A DNA stretch of 64,000 bases from JBFMFB01 sp040752115 (GCA_040752115.1 JBFMFB010000012.1:7302-71301), one strand, 5' to 3'; shown: positions 47,401 to 57,209, numbered from the stretch's first letter. Numbers and translations are program-made. Notes: generated by a model from the sequence alone, not told the origin.

Positions 47401-48588
47401 TCAGGCCGGCCCGCGCTCCAACTCGCTCCCGCCTGCGGGAGAGAGGGCGCTCGCTCCCTCCCCCGCTTGAGGGGGAGGGTCGGGGAGAGGGGAACCGCCG
47501 TCCCCTTGCATCAGCTTCAGCAGAATTTTCCGCACCGGGGCCGGCACCGCGGCATCCCCGGCGTCCTCGGGCGACAGCCAGAGAAATCCGCCCTGGCGCG
47601 CCTGGTGCACATTTTCAGTTACCCGCAGCGGCTGAGGCACGATGCGCAACCTGAAATGGGTGAAGGCATGGTCGATGGCGGGCAGACGTTTCCGCTGTTC
47701 TACCGCGACGCCGAACCTCTCGACGCACACCCGCGCGAAATCGGCCCCCGCTTCGGTCTCGGGAAAACTCCACAGCCCGCCCCAAATGCCGGCCGGCGGG
47801 CGCTTCTCGAGCAGGATTTCGCCCCGGTGCATAATGATCAGCATCACCGTTTCTTTTTTCGGCAAAGCCTTTCTGGACCGGGATGAGGGCAGCTCGGCCG
47901 TTCTGCCCTCGCGGCGGGCGTAACAGCCGTTTGCCACCGGACACTCGCCGCAGGCCGGGCGCGTGCGGGTGCATACCGTCGCACCCAGATCCATCAGCGC
48001 CTGGGTATAGGCTTCGATGCCGGTTTCCGGCAGAAGTTGCCCGGCCTGTCGCCAGAGTTCGCTTTCGACGTTCTTTCCGCCCGGATAACCCTCGATGCCG
48101 AGATAGCGGGTAAGCACCCGCTTCACGTTGCCGTCGAGAATGGCGCGGCGCTGGCCGAAAGCGAAGGCCGAGATGGCAGCAGCGGTGGAACGCCCGACAC
48201 CGGGCAAGGAGAGGATCTTCTCGAACTCGGACGGAAAAATTCCGGCATGGCCGTCCACGATCAGCCGCGCGGCGCGATGCAGGTTGCGCCCGCGCGAGTA
48301 GTATCCCAAACCGCTCCAGCATTGCAGCACCTCGTCCTCGGTCGCCGCGGCCAGAGCGGCGATATCGGGGAAGCGCGCGAGAAAGCGCCGGTAATAGGGA
48401 ATCACCGTCGCCACCTGAGTCTGCTGCAGCATGATCTCCGACAGCCACACCGCATAAGGATCGCGCGTGCCCTGCCAGGGCAGGTCGTGGCGGCCGTGCT
48501 CGGCATGCCAGGTGATTAGGCGGGCAGAGAAATCCAATTGGGGCGACCTGTTGCGACGGAAAAGGAAGGCGGCAAGATCGAGTGGCAT
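47401..48588 (-). CDS. mutY: A/G-specific adenine DNA glycosylase, tail altered by a repeat
   Basis: Removes adenine mispaired with 8-oxoguanine. I chose the ATG at 48588 (395 residues, MPLDLAAFLFRRNRSPQLDF), preceded by AGCGGA; another ATG lies at 48609. The catalytic Glu is in SEIMLQQTQV, the helix-hairpin-helix is LPGVGRSTAAAISAFAFG with Asp in ILDGNVKR, and the cluster ligands fit C-x6-C-x2-C-x5-C near CTRTRPACGECPVANGC. A NUDIX-like C-terminal domain follows. The last 30 or so residues (SPLPDPPPQAGEGASAL and on) are encoded by a hairpin repeat. Confidence 0.93.
   Translation of the reverse strand: MPLDLAAFLFRRNRSPQLDFSARLITWHAEHGRHDLPWQGTRDPYAVWLSEIMLQQTQVATVIPYYRRFLARFPDIAALAAATEDEVLQCWSGLGYYSRGRNLHRAARLIVDGHAGIFPSEFEKILSLPGVGRSTAAAISAFAFGQRRAILDGNVKRVLTRYLGIEGYPGGKNVESELWRQAGQLLPETGIEAYTQALMDLGATVCTRTRPACGECPVANGCYARREGRTAELPSSRSRKALPKKETVMLIIMHRGEILLEKRPPAGIWGGLWSFPETEAGADFARVCVERFGVAVEQRKRLPAIDHAFTHFRLRIVPQPLRVTENVHQARQGGFLWLSPEDAGDAAVPAPVRKILLKLMQGDGGSPLPDPPPQAGEGASALSPAGGSELERGPA
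47426..47479. repeat. Hairpin repeat inside the 3' end of mutY
   Basis: Two perfect hairpins lie here: CTCCCGC/GCGGGAG (47426-47441, 2-base loop) and CCCTCCCCC/GGGGGAGGG (47456-47479, 6-base loop). Sequences of this wording are common intergenic repeats. Here they are read through as the proline- and glycine-rich end of MutY. Confidence 0.65.
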
Positions 48589-48772
48589 ATTATCCGCTGA
48601 AAATGGCATATTTTCACGGGTTTTGAAGTCGCAAACTCCCTCTCTTGTGAGCGGTGGCTCGCAACTCGGTAAAAAATTGATGGTCGTATATACACTGGTG
48701 AAATCGCTCGGATACAAGGGTGCGCCTCAGATTCAAATGCGTAATTTGTGTATTCCGCAAGGAGGGCAAAAA

Positions 48773-49303
48773 ATGGAATCCCTGAAAATTTACGAAAAAA
48801 TCCTCAAGGCCAGCATTCTGGCTGCCAACAGCCGGGGCGAGCTTTTCCAGGCAGTGCAGCACGCCCCGGACAGCCCATTCAGGGACATGCACCCCCACCC
48901 GGTGACGGATCACATCGATGCGATCAACAGGAATCGCGATGAAGTGGCCGCGATCATTGCGGGGATCGTGAATCACAAGCTGACGGACCAGCAACGTGCG
49001 CAGATGGACAAATATCTGGCGGAGCACGAACAATTCCTCAAAGAGGGGATGGAGCCGGCGTGCGCAGCCGTTCTGGCCGGCGACTACAGGAAGGCAAACG
49101 AGATTCTCGTAAACAGGGCCTGGCCGCAGAGCATCATCGCGCTGGACGAAGCGGACTCGTTTGGCAAGACCACCTTTGGCGAAGAGGTTGTCTATTCACT
49201 CTCGGCCATGGCTATCAGCGTGGTTGTCGCCATCGTCATGTTCGTCGTGAGCGTGGCCATAGGTTTTGCCTACATCAGCGGGCTGATAATCTTTGGAAAA
49301 TAG
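48773..49303 (+). CDS. Orphan chemoreceptor-type ligand-binding domain with one membrane helix
   Basis: 176 residues from ATG 48773, with AAGGAGGG well placed upstream. The segment of about residues 10-125 has the heptad character and wording of Tar-like four-helix sensor domains (HPVTDHIDAINRNRDEVAAI, then EQFLKEGMEPACAAVLAGDY). A single hydrophobic helix (AMAISVVVAIVMFVVSVAIG) lies at the C-terminus. Compared with a real receptor it lacks the first membrane helix, the HAMP domain and the signalling hairpin. It may be a decayed receptor or a small stand-alone sensor. Confidence 0.6.
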   Translation: MESLKIYEKILKASILAANSRGELFQAVQHAPDSPFRDMHPHPVTDHIDAINRNRDEVAAIIAGIVNHKLTDQQRAQMDKYLAEHEQFLKEGMEPACAAVLAGDYRKANEILVNRAWPQSIIALDEADSFGKTTFGEEVVYSLSAMAISVVVAIVMFVVSVAIGFAYISGLIIFGK

Positions 49304-49397
49304 ATGCGTATCCGAAGGGGCCAGGTTCAGTTTAGTTGCCCTATAAGAGCCTCTTTCGGCCCCGCACGAAGTACCACTGCGCCAGCATGGAGTACCG

Positions 49398-50987
49398 TCA
49401 CGGGTTCGCGGCCAGGAACGCGCGCGCCCGCGCGAGCTCCGGTCGTGCAGTGCCCTGCCCGGCGACTTCCACCAGTCGCGCAAAGTAGCGCTTGGCCTTC
49501 GCCTTGTCGCCATTCTGCGCGGCCGCCTGCGCTGCGCCGTAGTAGCCGCGGAAGCGCTCGGGCTCACGCACTTGCGATGCCTCGAACTCCTTGAGCGCAT
49601 CCGCCGGGCGCTTCAGTTCGAGCAGCATCTCGCCGAGCAGCTCGCGCGCGGGCACGATCCGCCCTGGCGTCACGATGTGCTTTTCGTTCTTGTCCTCGAT
49701 GTTCGCCGCACTGCGCATGAGGCTGAGCGCCTCGTCGTGCTTGCCCCGCGCGAGCGCTGTCCAGGCCGCGGCGCCGAGTCGGCTGACCTCGACCTCGTTC
49801 GCCCAGTACTCGTTCTGCGCCGCCTTCAGCGCGTCGCGCAGCCGGACGAGATCCTGGACGTCCTTCTCCGCTGCCGCTGCGTTTCCGCTCCGGGCAGCGC
49901 CAAGGGCACGCGCGAAGTGCGTGAGGGCGACGGTGAACGGGAACTGGCTCGGGCGCGGCTCGAGGGTCATCGCCTGCTTCCAGTCGCCCCGCTCGATCGC
50001 GTAGCGCGCCGGCATTGCCGCCTGGGCATAGGGCCCGGCGAAGCGCAGCGTGGTGAACCCGGTGATCGTGGTGCCCTCGTCCATCACACGGCGCGCGTCA
50101 CTGTCATGGGCGAGCTGCAGCTGGGCGTAAACCATGTAGTCCATCGCGTGGAGCTGCTCGTCGAAGTCCTTGTCCTGCTTCGCGGCCGCTGCGGAGCGCT
50201 CGTTGGTGGCGATCGATTCGGACCACGAGCCGACGCGGGTGAAGATGTGCGACGGCATGTGCAGCGCGTGCGGCGCCGATGGGGCGATGCTCGCATAGCG
50301 CCGCGCGGCCGGCAGCCCCTTCGACGCAATGGGCGGCGCGTCATAGCAGTGGATCAGATAGTGCGCGATGCCAGGATGGTCCGGGTGCTTCGCGAACTGT
50401 TTCTCGAGCGATTCGGCCGCGGTGAGATAGGTCTTGTAGCTCTGGTCGGCGAGCGACTGCGTTGCGGCCAGGTAGAGCGCATAGAAGATCTGCGCCTCGT
50501 CGTCGCCCGGATAGCGCGCGGCCAGCGACTCGAACGCCCGGGCGCGATTGAGTTGGCGCGTGCGCTCGGGCCGGTTCGCCCAGTCTTCGTAATAGGCGGC
50601 AACGGCCTCGATGTAATCGCGCTCGCGTTGCGTCTTCGCGCCGATCTTCCGGCCCTCGTCGATCGCCGCTTGCGCGCGCTCGGCCCACTGCGGCGACGGA
50701 CCGACGCCGGCGAGCGGGTTTGACATCAGGATGGCGGCGATGCCCCACGTCGCGATCGCGCAGGATGGGTCCTGCTTCAGCACCTCACGAAAGGCCTTCT
50801 CCGTCTCGACGTACCGGAACGAGTGCAGCATCGCGACCGCGCGCTGGAAGCTTTCCTGCACGGCGGGACTGCAGGAATTTTGGAAGTCGACCTTGCCGAG
50901 CTGATCCATGGACTGCGCCTGCCCGAAGCGCGGGATGACAAGCATCAGAAGAACCAAGACCAATGCGAGAAATCTATGCGTACCCAT
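49398..50987 (-). CDS. Secreted TPR-repeat protein
   Basis: From ATG 50987 (AAAGGAGA upstream) it has 529 residues with a signal peptide (MGTHRFLALVLVLLMLVIPR). The mature part is built of helical repeats with TPR character, for example AVAMLHSFRYVETEKAFREV near the N-terminus and RELLGEMLLELKRPADALKE near the C-terminus. AHYLIHCYDAPPIASKGLPA, HALHMPSHIFTRVG and similar His-rich stretches in the middle are conserved in proteins of this kind. I cannot assign a function; it probably binds partners in the periplasm. Confidence 0.8.
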   Translation of the reverse strand: MGTHRFLALVLVLLMLVIPRFGQAQSMDQLGKVDFQNSCSPAVQESFQRAVAMLHSFRYVETEKAFREVLKQDPSCAIATWGIAAILMSNPLAGVGPSPQWAERAQAAIDEGRKIGAKTQRERDYIEAVAAYYEDWANRPERTRQLNRARAFESLAARYPGDDEAQIFYALYLAATQSLADQSYKTYLTAAESLEKQFAKHPDHPGIAHYLIHCYDAPPIASKGLPAARRYASIAPSAPHALHMPSHIFTRVGSWSESIATNERSAAAAKQDKDFDEQLHAMDYMVYAQLQLAHDSDARRVMDEGTTITGFTTLRFAGPYAQAAMPARYAIERGDWKQAMTLEPRPSQFPFTVALTHFARALGAARSGNAAAAEKDVQDLVRLRDALKAAQNEYWANEVEVSRLGAAAWTALARGKHDEALSLMRSAANIEDKNEKHIVTPGRIVPARELLGEMLLELKRPADALKEFEASQVREPERFRGYYGAAQAAAQNGDKAKAKRYFARLVEVAGQGTARPELARARAFLAANP

Positions 50988-51004
50988 TATCGTGTCTCCT
51001 TTAG

Positions 51005-51134
51005 GGAAGCTCTGAAAAAGTGCGAGCATGGATGAAGCGCAAGGCGCATGGCGACCGGGAAAACGAAGTTTCAGCGGACGTTCGCCCCGCGCAACGCAGC
51101 GATTCGTCCGCGCAGCCGCTTTTCCAGAACTTCC
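51005..51134. mobile_element. MITE-like element, short copy
   Basis: A 130-bp element with terminal inverted repeats GGAAGCTCTGAAAAAGTG and (reverse of the other end) GGAAGTTCTGGAAAAGCG, 15 of 18 bases matching. Its body (gatgaagcgcaaggcgc, then gaaaacgaagtttcagcg and cgcgcaacgcagcgattcg) matches the longer element at 62751-62959 in opposite orientation. It lacks coding capacity and lies 17 bp upstream of the TPR gene start. Confidence 0.65.
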
Positions 51135-51160
51135 TCAATCGTTCTTTCCCAATTCAAGGG

Positions 51161-51529
51161 TTATTCCTTGGCCGGCGCTTGCCGGGGCTCGATGCTTTCA
51201 ACCCGGGGAATGTCCTTGCGCGGATGCTGCTTGACGATCCGCTTCAATGCGTCGTCCTCCCAGAAGCCGTGGGGACCGCCTTCCTGCATCCCCAAAACCG
51301 CCGTCTCATCCGGTTCGGGCGCTTGCAGCTCCGCCGCGCTTCCGAAAAGTTGAGCTTCGGCCGCGAACCAGTCCTCAAGGTCGTTACCCGGCGCAGCACC
51401 CCGTTCCAGGTAGCGAAAATAGGCAGCCTCGCGGATCACGGTTTCGCGCTGCTCGGGGCTGATCTCCCGCACCGAAGCCGAGAGAGAGCGAGCTTTTGTC
51501 GTAGTGCGCGAACTTGTCTTCGTAGCCAT
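51161..51529 (-). CDS. DUF2934 domain protein
   Basis: 122 residues. A Ser/Thr/Lys-rich N-terminus (MATKTSSRTTTKARSLSASV) is followed by the DUF2934 core at about 24-62: ETVIREAAYFRYLERGAAPG and DLEDWFAAEAQLF. The tail is charged and probably disordered. The family is small, soluble and of unknown function. It lies next to the short MITE-like element. Confidence 0.75.
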   Translation of the reverse strand: MATKTSSRTTTKARSLSASVREISPEQRETVIREAAYFRYLERGAAPGNDLEDWFAAEAQLFGSAAELQAPEPDETAVLGMQEGGPHGFWEDDALKRIVKQHPRKDIPRVESIEPRQAPAKE

Positions 51530-51592
51530 GATTGCACCTCCATAGTCGATTAAAGAAGAAACATCAGAACTGATGCCCGAAATCTTTCACAG

Positions 51593-51775
51593 CTATTTCA
51601 AATCGCCGGGAAATCGACGTCGGCATCGGAGGGCTTCGGATTCCGGGCCAGCAGCGCAGCCGCAGCCATATTTGGTTCCGGTGAGTCCGATGGCATCGCG
51701 CAGCACCCACAGCAACGGCGTGTCGGGCAGCACATCGACCCGGTGGGTCTGTCCATTCACATTCAGTTTCAACAT
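51593..51775 (-). pseudogene. Truncated 2Fe-2S subunit of a molybdenum hydroxylase
   Basis: The first 39 residues ([20 protein letters not shown] then [19 protein letters not shown]) are the N-terminal ferredoxin start of small subunits such as isoquinoline 1-oxidoreductase alpha. The expected cysteine cluster (Cys-Gly-Ala-Cys) never appears. The frame instead runs into unrelated sequence and stops at residue 60. No large subunit lies nearby. A GGAGG sits just ahead of the start, so the fragment may still be translated. Confidence 0.7.
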
Positions 51776-52059
51776 CCGGTCCTCCTTGTCTATTGCGACA
51801 TATTTGGATTACGGGCGCCCAGCGCGACGAAATCGAAACCTCACTTCCGGAAGCATTGGCGCATCGACTGCGGAATTCAACGGTTGCGGCATTAGCAAAT
51901 TTGATGCGCGGGCTTCAGTTAGGTTTCATTCCCCGCACCGGGGGTAGGCGCCACTTTGGGGTGGATGGCACTGGCACAAGGCATGAAGGCACGGAAATCG
52001 GCTCTTGGCGACCGATATTCCGCGAGCTATGGATTTTCTCGGAATTGCTTGGAAGGGGG
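51776..52059. other. Gap of about 284 bp without a recognised gene
   Basis: Between the truncated ferredoxin fragment and the 3' end of selC I find no convincing reading frame, hairpin terminator or repeat. The stretch is less GC-rich than its neighbours. tRNA genes including selC are common integration sites and the sequence on this side consists of fragments, but I see no integrase or direct repeat of the tRNA end. Confidence 0.4.
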
Positions 52060-52156
52060 TGGCGGAAGAGAGTGGGAGTCGAACCCACCAAGAACCGACT
52101 GGCGGCCCTTACCGGATTTGAAGTCCGGCCGCCCCACCGGGGGACGATTCTCTTCC
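52060..52156 (-). tRNA. selC: tRNA-Sec (TCA)
   Basis: A 94-nt tRNA plus encoded CCA (52060-52062), unusually long as expected for selenocysteine tRNA. The acceptor GGAAGAGA pairs with TCTCTTCC as an extended 8-bp stem, the discriminator is G, the anticodon arm GGACTTCAAATCC gives TCA, and the extra arm is long. The T arm reads GTGGGTTCGACTCCCAC. It reads UGA in fdoG and lies 53 bp downstream of selB. Confidence 0.97.
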
Positions 52157-52209
52157 GGGAAACGGTGCGACATTACCGCCAAACCGGGTTGCCGTGCAAC
52201 ATATCGCCA

Positions 52210-54108
52210 TTACAGGAAATCGTCGCGCCGCAGCAGATGGTCGTCGCGTACCCGGCGGGTATAGCCGACGCGGTCGAAAAATTCCAGTATCTGGATGGCG
52301 AGCTTGCGCCCGGTGCCGATGCGGTCGCGGATTTCGGCGGCGCGCGCCGCGCCCGACTCGAGTGCGGCGGATTTGACCATTGCGGCCAGCTCAACCACTG
52401 CCTCCCTGTCGAAGTAGTGGTCGTGGGCAACCGGATACACTTCGCCCAGGCGCGCCACGCGGCGCAGCAACTGGCGCACTGGGTCTTCATCCATGCCGAG
52501 CGCGCGGGCGATGTCTCTCACCCGCGGCGGCTGGTAAGGCGTTTCGCGCAGCAGCGGCGAAATCCGCTGCCACAGTTTCTCTTCCGCCTGTCCCAGAGTG
52601 ATTCGATGACCGGGCAGGTGCAGCCACGAACCGTTGCGCGCCAACGCTTCCGCTTGCAGCAGTTCATCCGCCAGCACGGCGAACGCGGCCGAAGGCAGTG
52701 CCGGCGCTGCCATGCGCCGCAGCCGTTCGCGCTCGACCCCGGGCATGTCCGGGGCGCGCCGGTGTTCTTCGGCAAGGACGCCCAGCACCGCGTGCTTCAA
52801 CGCTTCCCAACGTGCCGCAGAAAATCCGAGTTGCGCCGGCGGTACCCCGATTACCTTGGCCGCAGCCGCCCGCCATACCGCCTGAACCTCGTCCCCGAGG
52901 TTGCGGGAAAGCGCGAAGCGGGCAAGGTCGATGCCTGACGGCGCTTGCTCAAGTGCGCGAGTGAGCGCTAGCGCACGATCCGATTCCCGGCTTGCTTGCA
53001 GCATCGAAATCCTGGCCGGCGCACGGCGCCCCCGCGCCGGCGGAAACGGCTCGAGAACCGCTCCGCCGCCCACGGTACGGCTTGCCGATTGGTCGCGAAT
53101 AACGAACCGGTCGCCCCACAGCGCGGAAATCGGCCGGTCGAGAACCAGCTGCACCAAAGCGGAATGCCCCGGCTCGATCGCCTCTCCTTCAAGCGTTGCC
53201 ACACGGCCGGTGACGTCGGCGGCGCCGAGATGGATGTGGACCGGCGTCCAGTGGCGGAGCGGCTTGCTTTCGTGAGCAAGCACTTGCATCCGAGCATCGA
53301 AGCGCTGGACAGGGGAATGCAGCGGCGCGCCCACCACCCAGTCGCCGCGCTGGATGTCGCTCCTCTCGAACTGGCCGGCAAGGTTAAGCGCGCAGCGCTG
53401 GCCAGCTTGGCCGAATTCCGCGGGCCGATTTTGGGCATGGATGCCGCGCACCCGGACTTCGATACCGGCGGGAGAAATCAGAAGCCGGTCGCCTGGCCGT
53501 ACTGTTCCCGAGAATGCCGTGCCGGTCACCACCGTGCCGGTGCCGGAACGCGAAAAACATCGGTCAACCGCCAAGCGAAAGTGTCCGCTCACGTCTATGG
53601 GCGGAAGCGCGGCTGCCTGGCTCTCCAGATGAGTGCGCAAAGCGGCGACGTCTTCGCCGCCGACCGCGGAAACCGGAAATATCGGGCTGCCGGCAAGCAC
53701 CGTGCCGGAAAGCAGTGCCTGTGCCTCGGCTCTGGCTTCCGACAAGCGCGAAGCGTCAACCAGATCGCGTTTGGTGAGTGCGACCGCCCCCCTTTTCAGC
53801 CCGAGCAAGTCGAGAATCCGCAGGTGCTCGCGGGTCTGCGGCATCGGTCCGTCATCGGCCGCCACCACCAGCAGCACGAAATCGACGGCGGTGGCGCCGG
53901 CCAGCATGTTGTGGACGAATCTCTCGTGCCCCGGCACGTCTATGAAGCCCAACACATCGCCATTGGCGAGCGGCCGGTAGGCATAGCCGAGGTCGATGGT
54001 GATGCCGCGGGCTTTCTCCTCCTTCAGCCGATCGGTGTCCACGCCGGTGAGCGCTCGCACCAGCGAGGTCTTGCCGTGGTCGATGTGGCCTGCGGTGCCG
54101 ATAATCAT
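52210..54108 (-). CDS. selB: Selenocysteine-specific elongation factor SelB
   Basis: GTPase that brings Sec-tRNA to UGA codons marked by a SECIS hairpin. The 632 residues have an EF-Tu-like N-terminal half with P-loop GHIDHGKT at 7-14, DVPGHERF near 58-65 and TKRDLVD as the guanine motif. A C-terminal series of winged helices contains [20 protein letters not shown] and binds the SECIS. It is 29 bp after selA. Confidence 0.97.
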   Translation of the reverse strand: MIIGTAGHIDHGKTSLVRALTGVDTDRLKEEKARGITIDLGYAYRPLANGDVLGFIDVPGHERFVHNMLAGATAVDFVLLVVAADDGPMPQTREHLRILDLLGLKRGAVALTKRDLVDASRLSEARAEAQALLSGTVLAGSPIFPVSAVGGEDVAALRTHLESQAAALPPIDVSGHFRLAVDRCFSRSGTGTVVTGTAFSGTVRPGDRLLISPAGIEVRVRGIHAQNRPAEFGQAGQRCALNLAGQFERSDIQRGDWVVGAPLHSPVQRFDARMQVLAHESKPLRHWTPVHIHLGAADVTGRVATLEGEAIEPGHSALVQLVLDRPISALWGDRFVIRDQSASRTVGGGAVLEPFPPARGRRAPARISMLQASRESDRALALTRALEQAPSGIDLARFALSRNLGDEVQAVWRAAAAKVIGVPPAQLGFSAARWEALKHAVLGVLAEEHRRAPDMPGVERERLRRMAAPALPSAAFAVLADELLQAEALARNGSWLHLPGHRITLGQAEEKLWQRISPLLRETPYQPPRVRDIARALGMDEDPVRQLLRRVARLGEVYPVAHDHYFDREAVVELAAMVKSAALESGAARAAEIRDRIGTGRKLAIQILEFFDRVGYTRRVRDDHLLRRDDFL

Positions 54109-54137
54109 GGTTCAGGGTTGAGCCGCAAATTCGCGCG

Positions 54138-55595
54138 TCATGCGTGCCTGGTGAACTGCAATTGGCGCAGAAACCCAGCCTCGTCATCCAGGCAGCGCAA
54201 ATCGAGCAGCAATGCGCCGTCCTCGATCCGGCCGATCACCGGCATCGGCAACGCGCGCAGAGCAGCAGCCAACTGCTTGAGCGCGGTGCCCGGCCCGCGG
54301 CCACTAACCGAAGGAGTGAGCGCCAACGCCATGCTGGGAAGCAGGTCCGCCGGCAGCGAGCCGCTGCCGATCTGGCTCATGCAGGGCTTGAGCGCCGCTT
54401 CGGCGCGGCCTTCGAGCGCCCGCTGCAGCGCGGGCAGCAGACGCTCCGCCTGCTCCTCGATCTGGGCCGGCGGGCGGGCAAGAAAGCGCAGGGTGGGAAG
54501 CTCTCGCGCCAGCAGCTCGGGCGTGCGGTAAAGGCGCAGCACGGCCTCAAGCGCAGCAAGCGTCATCTTGTCCACGCGCAGCGCACGTTTGAGGGGGTTC
54601 TTGCGAATCCTCGCAATCAACTCCCTGCGCCCGACGATCATCCCCGCCTGCGGCCCGCCCAGCAGCTTGTCGCCGCTGAAGGTGACCAGATCGGCGCCGG
54701 CGGCCAATGCCTCGCGCGGCGTCGGCTCGTGCGGCAGGCCGTAGGCTTTGAGGTCGATGAGCGTGCCGCTGCCGAGATCCACAATGAAGGGCAGGCCGTG
54801 CGCCTTCGCCACCGCCGCCAGATCCTTCTCGGCGACCGCCGCGGTGAATCCCTGGATGGCGTAGTTGCTGGTATGCACTTTGAGCAGAAGCGCAGTGCGC
54901 GGGCCGATCGCCTGTTCGAAATCGGCCCGATGGGTGCGGTTGGTCGTACCCACTTCGCGCAATCTGCAGCCGGCGCGCGACATGATGTCGGGAATGCGGA
55001 ACGAACCGCCGATTTCGATCAGCTCGCCGCGGGACACGATGGCTTCCTTGCGCTGGGCAAGGGTGTTCAGCGCAAGAAATACCGCCGCGGCATTGTTGTT
55101 GACTACCAGCGCGGCCTCGGCGCCGGTGAGTTCGCACAGCAGGCCTTCCACGTGCTGGTCACGCTCGCCGCGGCTGCCGCTGCCGAGATCGAATTCCAGG
55201 TTGCAGGGCTGCGCCATCACGGCGGTCACCGCTTCCACCGCGCTTTTCGGCATCAGCGCGCGGCCGAGATTGGTGTGCAGCACTGTGCCGGTGAGGTTGA
55301 ACACAGGCCTGAGCGAAGGCTGCATGGCCGCTTCCAGCCGCGCCGCAAGGCGCCGGCCAAGCCCGCCATCGGTAAAGGCATCTGGCGGCAGCGCTTCGCC
55401 CGCAGTCAGGATTTGGCGCGCTTCGTCGAGCAGCGCACGGGCCGCGCCCGTCACCGCAGTGCGGCCATACTGCGCCGCCAGCGCCTGGACCGGCGCGAGA
55501 TTGAGCACGCGGTCGACCGAGGGAAGGGAGGAAAAATCCGGGGGGGAAGCCGGCGCCGCACGGGCGACCTGGGATGGTTTTGGCTGCACGATCAC
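54138..55595 (-). CDS. selA: L-seryl-tRNA(Sec) selenium transferase SelA
   Basis: PLP enzyme that turns Ser-tRNA(Sec) into Sec-tRNA(Sec) with selenophosphate. The 485 residues contain [14 protein letters not shown] at about 102-115, [13 protein letters not shown] near 164-176 and the PLP lysine Lys310 in [12 protein letters not shown], equivalent to E. coli Lys295. It follows fdhE by 28 bp. The selenophosphate synthetase gene selD is not in the window. Confidence 0.97.
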   Translation of the reverse strand: MIVQPKPSQVARAAPASPPDFSSLPSVDRVLNLAPVQALAAQYGRTAVTGAARALLDEARQILTAGEALPPDAFTDGGLGRRLAARLEAAMQPSLRPVFNLTGTVLHTNLGRALMPKSAVEAVTAVMAQPCNLEFDLGSGSRGERDQHVEGLLCELTGAEAALVVNNNAAAVFLALNTLAQRKEAIVSRGELIEIGGSFRIPDIMSRAGCRLREVGTTNRTHRADFEQAIGPRTALLLKVHTSNYAIQGFTAAVAEKDLAAVAKAHGLPFIVDLGSGTLIDLKAYGLPHEPTPREALAAGADLVTFSGDKLLGGPQAGMIVGRRELIARIRKNPLKRALRVDKMTLAALEAVLRLYRTPELLARELPTLRFLARPPAQIEEQAERLLPALQRALEGRAEAALKPCMSQIGSGSLPADLLPSMALALTPSVSGRGPGTALKQLAAALRALPMPVIGRIEDGALLLDLRCLDDEAGFLRQLQFTRHA

Positions 55596-55623
55596 ACGAG
55601 CTTAATTTGCCCCTTGGGAAAAA

Positions 55624-56535
55624 TCAATCTTCCCCCGGCAGCAGGAACAGATTCGGGCCGCAGCGCTCGCGGCCGTTTTCCGCCATCAGCAGATCGAGCG
55701 CCATGGTGGCGATATCGTCGGCGACCGGGCTCACCCGCGCGTCCTTGCCCATGTACATGATCTTCAGGTAGCTGTCGCAGGTGTCGCAGGTTTCGGCCTT
55801 GACCGCCTCCGGCCCGCCTTCGATCGCGTAATATTCCGGCCCCTTGGCGGTGTCGCAATGAGTGCACTTGATCCGCGCCATGTTCCATTCGGCGCTGCAC
55901 AGTGAGCAGGAAAGGTAGCGCAACCCCTCCTCCGCGCCGCCGATGCGAACGATGCTGGCAACCGGCAGCGAGCCGCACACCGGGCAGAGGTTCGGCTGTT
56001 CGAGCCGTCCGGCATCTCCGGCGCGCAGCGTCAGGGCCATGTGCGTCCAGTATACCTGCAGCGCCGCCGCGACGAACACCGCCCCGGCGCGATCGATCCC
56101 GGCATAATCGCCGGCGAGCAGCGCTTCGGCCAGCTTTTCCAGCTCGTCCGCCCCGCTCCGCGAAAGACGGGCGACAGCAGCAGCGGCCGGCGGGGGCAGC
56201 GCTTCGACCTCGACCGCGGCGAGAATCTGCGCCAGCGCCTGCCGCCACCCGGGATCGCGCCGCCAGCCGTGCACTCCGAGCGGCAGCATGCGATATTCCA
56301 GGCTGCGGCGCAATTCTTCCTCACCCGGCAACGGCACCTCGGGAAAAACATTCAGCGCCTGCTGCTGCGCCCGCGCCAGCTTGGCAAGGAAAACGAGATA
56401 ATCCCCCAGCATATTGCCCGGCGCAAGCTCTTCGAAGCGTGCGGCCCGCTCCTCGAACACACGGCGTTCGGGCAGGCGCAGAAACGGCGCGGCGATGGCG
56501 GATTCGATCTCCCCCGGTTCGAGTATGCGGCTCAT
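55624..56535 (-). CDS. fdhE: Formate dehydrogenase accessory protein FdhE
   Basis: Cytoplasmic maturation factor for membrane-bound formate dehydrogenases. The 303 residues have a helical N-terminal half and a C-terminal half with paired cysteines: CPVCGSLP, CSLCSAEW, KCTHCDT and CDTCDSY, the rubredoxin-like iron sites of FdhE. It lies 3 bp after fdoI, so it is in the same transcript as its client. Confidence 0.95.
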   Translation of the reverse strand: MSRILEPGEIESAIAAPFLRLPERRVFEERAARFEELAPGNMLGDYLVFLAKLARAQQQALNVFPEVPLPGEEELRRSLEYRMLPLGVHGWRRDPGWRQALAQILAAVEVEALPPPAAAAVARLSRSGADELEKLAEALLAGDYAGIDRAGAVFVAAALQVYWTHMALTLRAGDAGRLEQPNLCPVCGSLPVASIVRIGGAEEGLRYLSCSLCSAEWNMARIKCTHCDTAKGPEYYAIEGGPEAVKAETCDTCDSYLKIMYMGKDARVSPVADDIATMALDLLMAENGRERCGPNLFLLPGED

Positions 56536-56538
56536 GCG

Positions 56539-57168
56539 TTAGCTTCCCCCGCCGATTTCGCGATACCAGCCGGGATGATGCTTTTTCGCCCAGGCGGGAG
56601 TCACCGTGCCCCGCGTCATGGCACCCAGCGTGCCCTTAATCCAGATCGCGGCGTAGATGTGAACGATGATGCCGGCGATCAGCACGAAAGCGGCTGCGGC
56701 ATGGACCACCGCGGCGAACCGGATCATGTCGAGGGGAAACGCCGGAGCAAAGTACGGCCGCCAGAACACCACACCGGATACGAACAGCAGCAGCATGCAC
56801 GCCACCATGGTCTTGAACAGCATCTTCTGCCCCGCATTGTAACGCCCCACCTCCGGCAGTCCCTGCTCGCGATTGGCGAGCACGTCGCCGATTTTGCCGA
56901 GCCACTTGCGGTCGTTGTCGGTCATGCGGTTGTGGCGCCACAGCCTCGCCGCAAGGACGAGAAAAAATGCGGCCATCACGACCCCGATGAAGGGGTGCAG
57001 AATGCGCGTCCACGGCCCGCCGCCGAACAGATTGGCAAGCCAGTACATGGCGGGATGGAACAGCGCCAGCCCGGACAACGCGAGCAGGACGAAAGCAATC
57101 GCCACCGCCCAGTGATTGAATCGCTGCGGGGCGGTGTAGCGGACGACGAGATTGGATCGGGTAGTCAT
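56539..57168 (-). CDS. fdoI: Formate dehydrogenase cytochrome b556 (gamma) subunit
   Basis: Membrane subunit that passes electrons from the beta subunit to quinone. The 209 residues have four hydrophobic segments with the heme-ligand histidines typical of FdnI: RFNHWAVAIAFVLLALSGLA near the N-terminus and VVHAAAAFVLIAGIIVHIYA near residue 160. It follows fdoH by 41 bp. FdoI and FdnI cannot be told apart by eye. Confidence 0.95.
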   Translation of the reverse strand: MTTRSNLVVRYTAPQRFNHWAVAIAFVLLALSGLALFHPAMYWLANLFGGGPWTRILHPFIGVVMAAFFLVLAARLWRHNRMTDNDRKWLGKIGDVLANREQGLPEVGRYNAGQKMLFKTMVACMLLLFVSGVVFWRPYFAPAFPLDMIRFAAVVHAAAAFVLIAGIIVHIYAAIWIKGTLGAMTRGTVTPAWAKKHHPGWYREIGGGS

Positions 57169-57209
57169 GGTTCAGCTCCTTTTAACTGCAGTCCCTGCTT
57201 CAAACGGCG

